NCBI GenBank assembly: GCA_963731125.1
Contig: CAVSVP010000015.1
Location: forward strand, 1-64,000
Length of the DNA: 64,000 nt
Direction: 5' to 3'
Source: CAVSVP01 sp963731125
GTDB taxonomy: Bacteria; Pseudomonadota; Gammaproteobacteria; Competibacterales; Competibacteraceae
The first letter of the stretch is position 1. The number at the start of each line of letters is the position of its first letter. The position numbers and the translations under genes are program-made. The notes below the pieces were generated by a model. That model saw nothing but the letters and a program-made list of their open reading frames with translations, did not search any database and was not told the origin of the DNA. Below are positions 63,920-64,000 of the stretch, in pieces.

Positions 63920-64000
63920 TAAAAGTTAAATCTCAGTCTCTCTCGCTTACCATCGCCGCTACGCGGCTTGGCAATGCGCAGTTCGGAATGGGAAAAGGTA

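Overview
The window looks like chromosomal DNA from an autotrophic gammaproteobacterium. Phosphoribulokinase sits directly upstream of class I fructose-1,6-bisphosphatase, which points to the Calvin cycle. The gene set around them is typical of Gammaproteobacteria: tldD/yjgA/pmbA, a prkA/yeaH/spoVR operon, slyB-like, lpp-like, mepA, nudB, osmC-like and lon. A chemolithoautotroph or methylotroph of the Chromatiales/Nitrosococcus/Methylococcales type would fit, but that placement is inference. No rRNA, tRNA, CRISPR array or prophage was recognised.

Layout. Positions 1-4.7 kb are the most plastic part: a frameshifted IS66-like transposase fragment, an HPt-like small protein next to a membrane-anchored Ser/Thr kinase, and a DUF6429-type gene broken by a 270-bp MITE-like element with a clear target duplication. 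Positions 4.7-10.8 kb hold the transglutaminase/DUF2126, circularly permuted ATP-grasp and alpha-E cluster. Positions 10.9-12.8 kb carry prk-fbp. Positions 13.2-17.6 kb carry a nitrilase-family amidase, tldD, yjgA and pmbA. Positions 17.7-26 kb carry a cupin, a siroheme nitrite/sulfite reductase coupled to an unknown protein, pgi and ppc. Positions 26-34.4 kb carry an OsmC-like protein, an envelope cluster of two L,D-transpeptidases flanking an Lpp-like lipoprotein, a nuclease/phosphatase, lon with a secreted pentapeptide-repeat protein, and a DUF1614 membrane protein.

Positions 34.6-38.3 kb carry fmdB-like, aspS, nudB and a thioesterase. Positions 38.5-43.5 kb carry a TonB receptor, a YfiR-like protein and a GGDEF-EAL protein, a likely signalling unit. 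Positions 43.6-45.8 kb carry dapD and dapE, separated by a strongly structured spacer. Positions 45.8-54.9 kb carry malonyl-CoA decarboxylase, a Kef-type antiporter, a secreted SNase-like protein, a GT20 synthase, msrB, dodecin, mepA, an intradiol dioxygenase and a CBS protein. A 17-copy TCCTAC microsatellite then abuts the prkA-yeaH-spoVR operon (55.0-59.7 kb). A 1-kb apparently non-coding gap precedes a DUF3301 protein, a SlyB-like lipoprotein, an iron alcohol dehydrogenase and a glycerophosphodiesterase.

The most unusual items are the MITE-like insertion with 16-bp inverted ends and an 11-bp duplication inside a recognisable gene, the pseudoknot-capable repeat structure upstream of dapE, the hexanucleotide array after spoVR, and an internal tandem duplication in the ATP-grasp protein. 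No wholly new multi-gene system could be demonstrated. The nearest candidates are the HPt-like/kinase pair and the TonB-YfiR-GGDEF/EAL unit.
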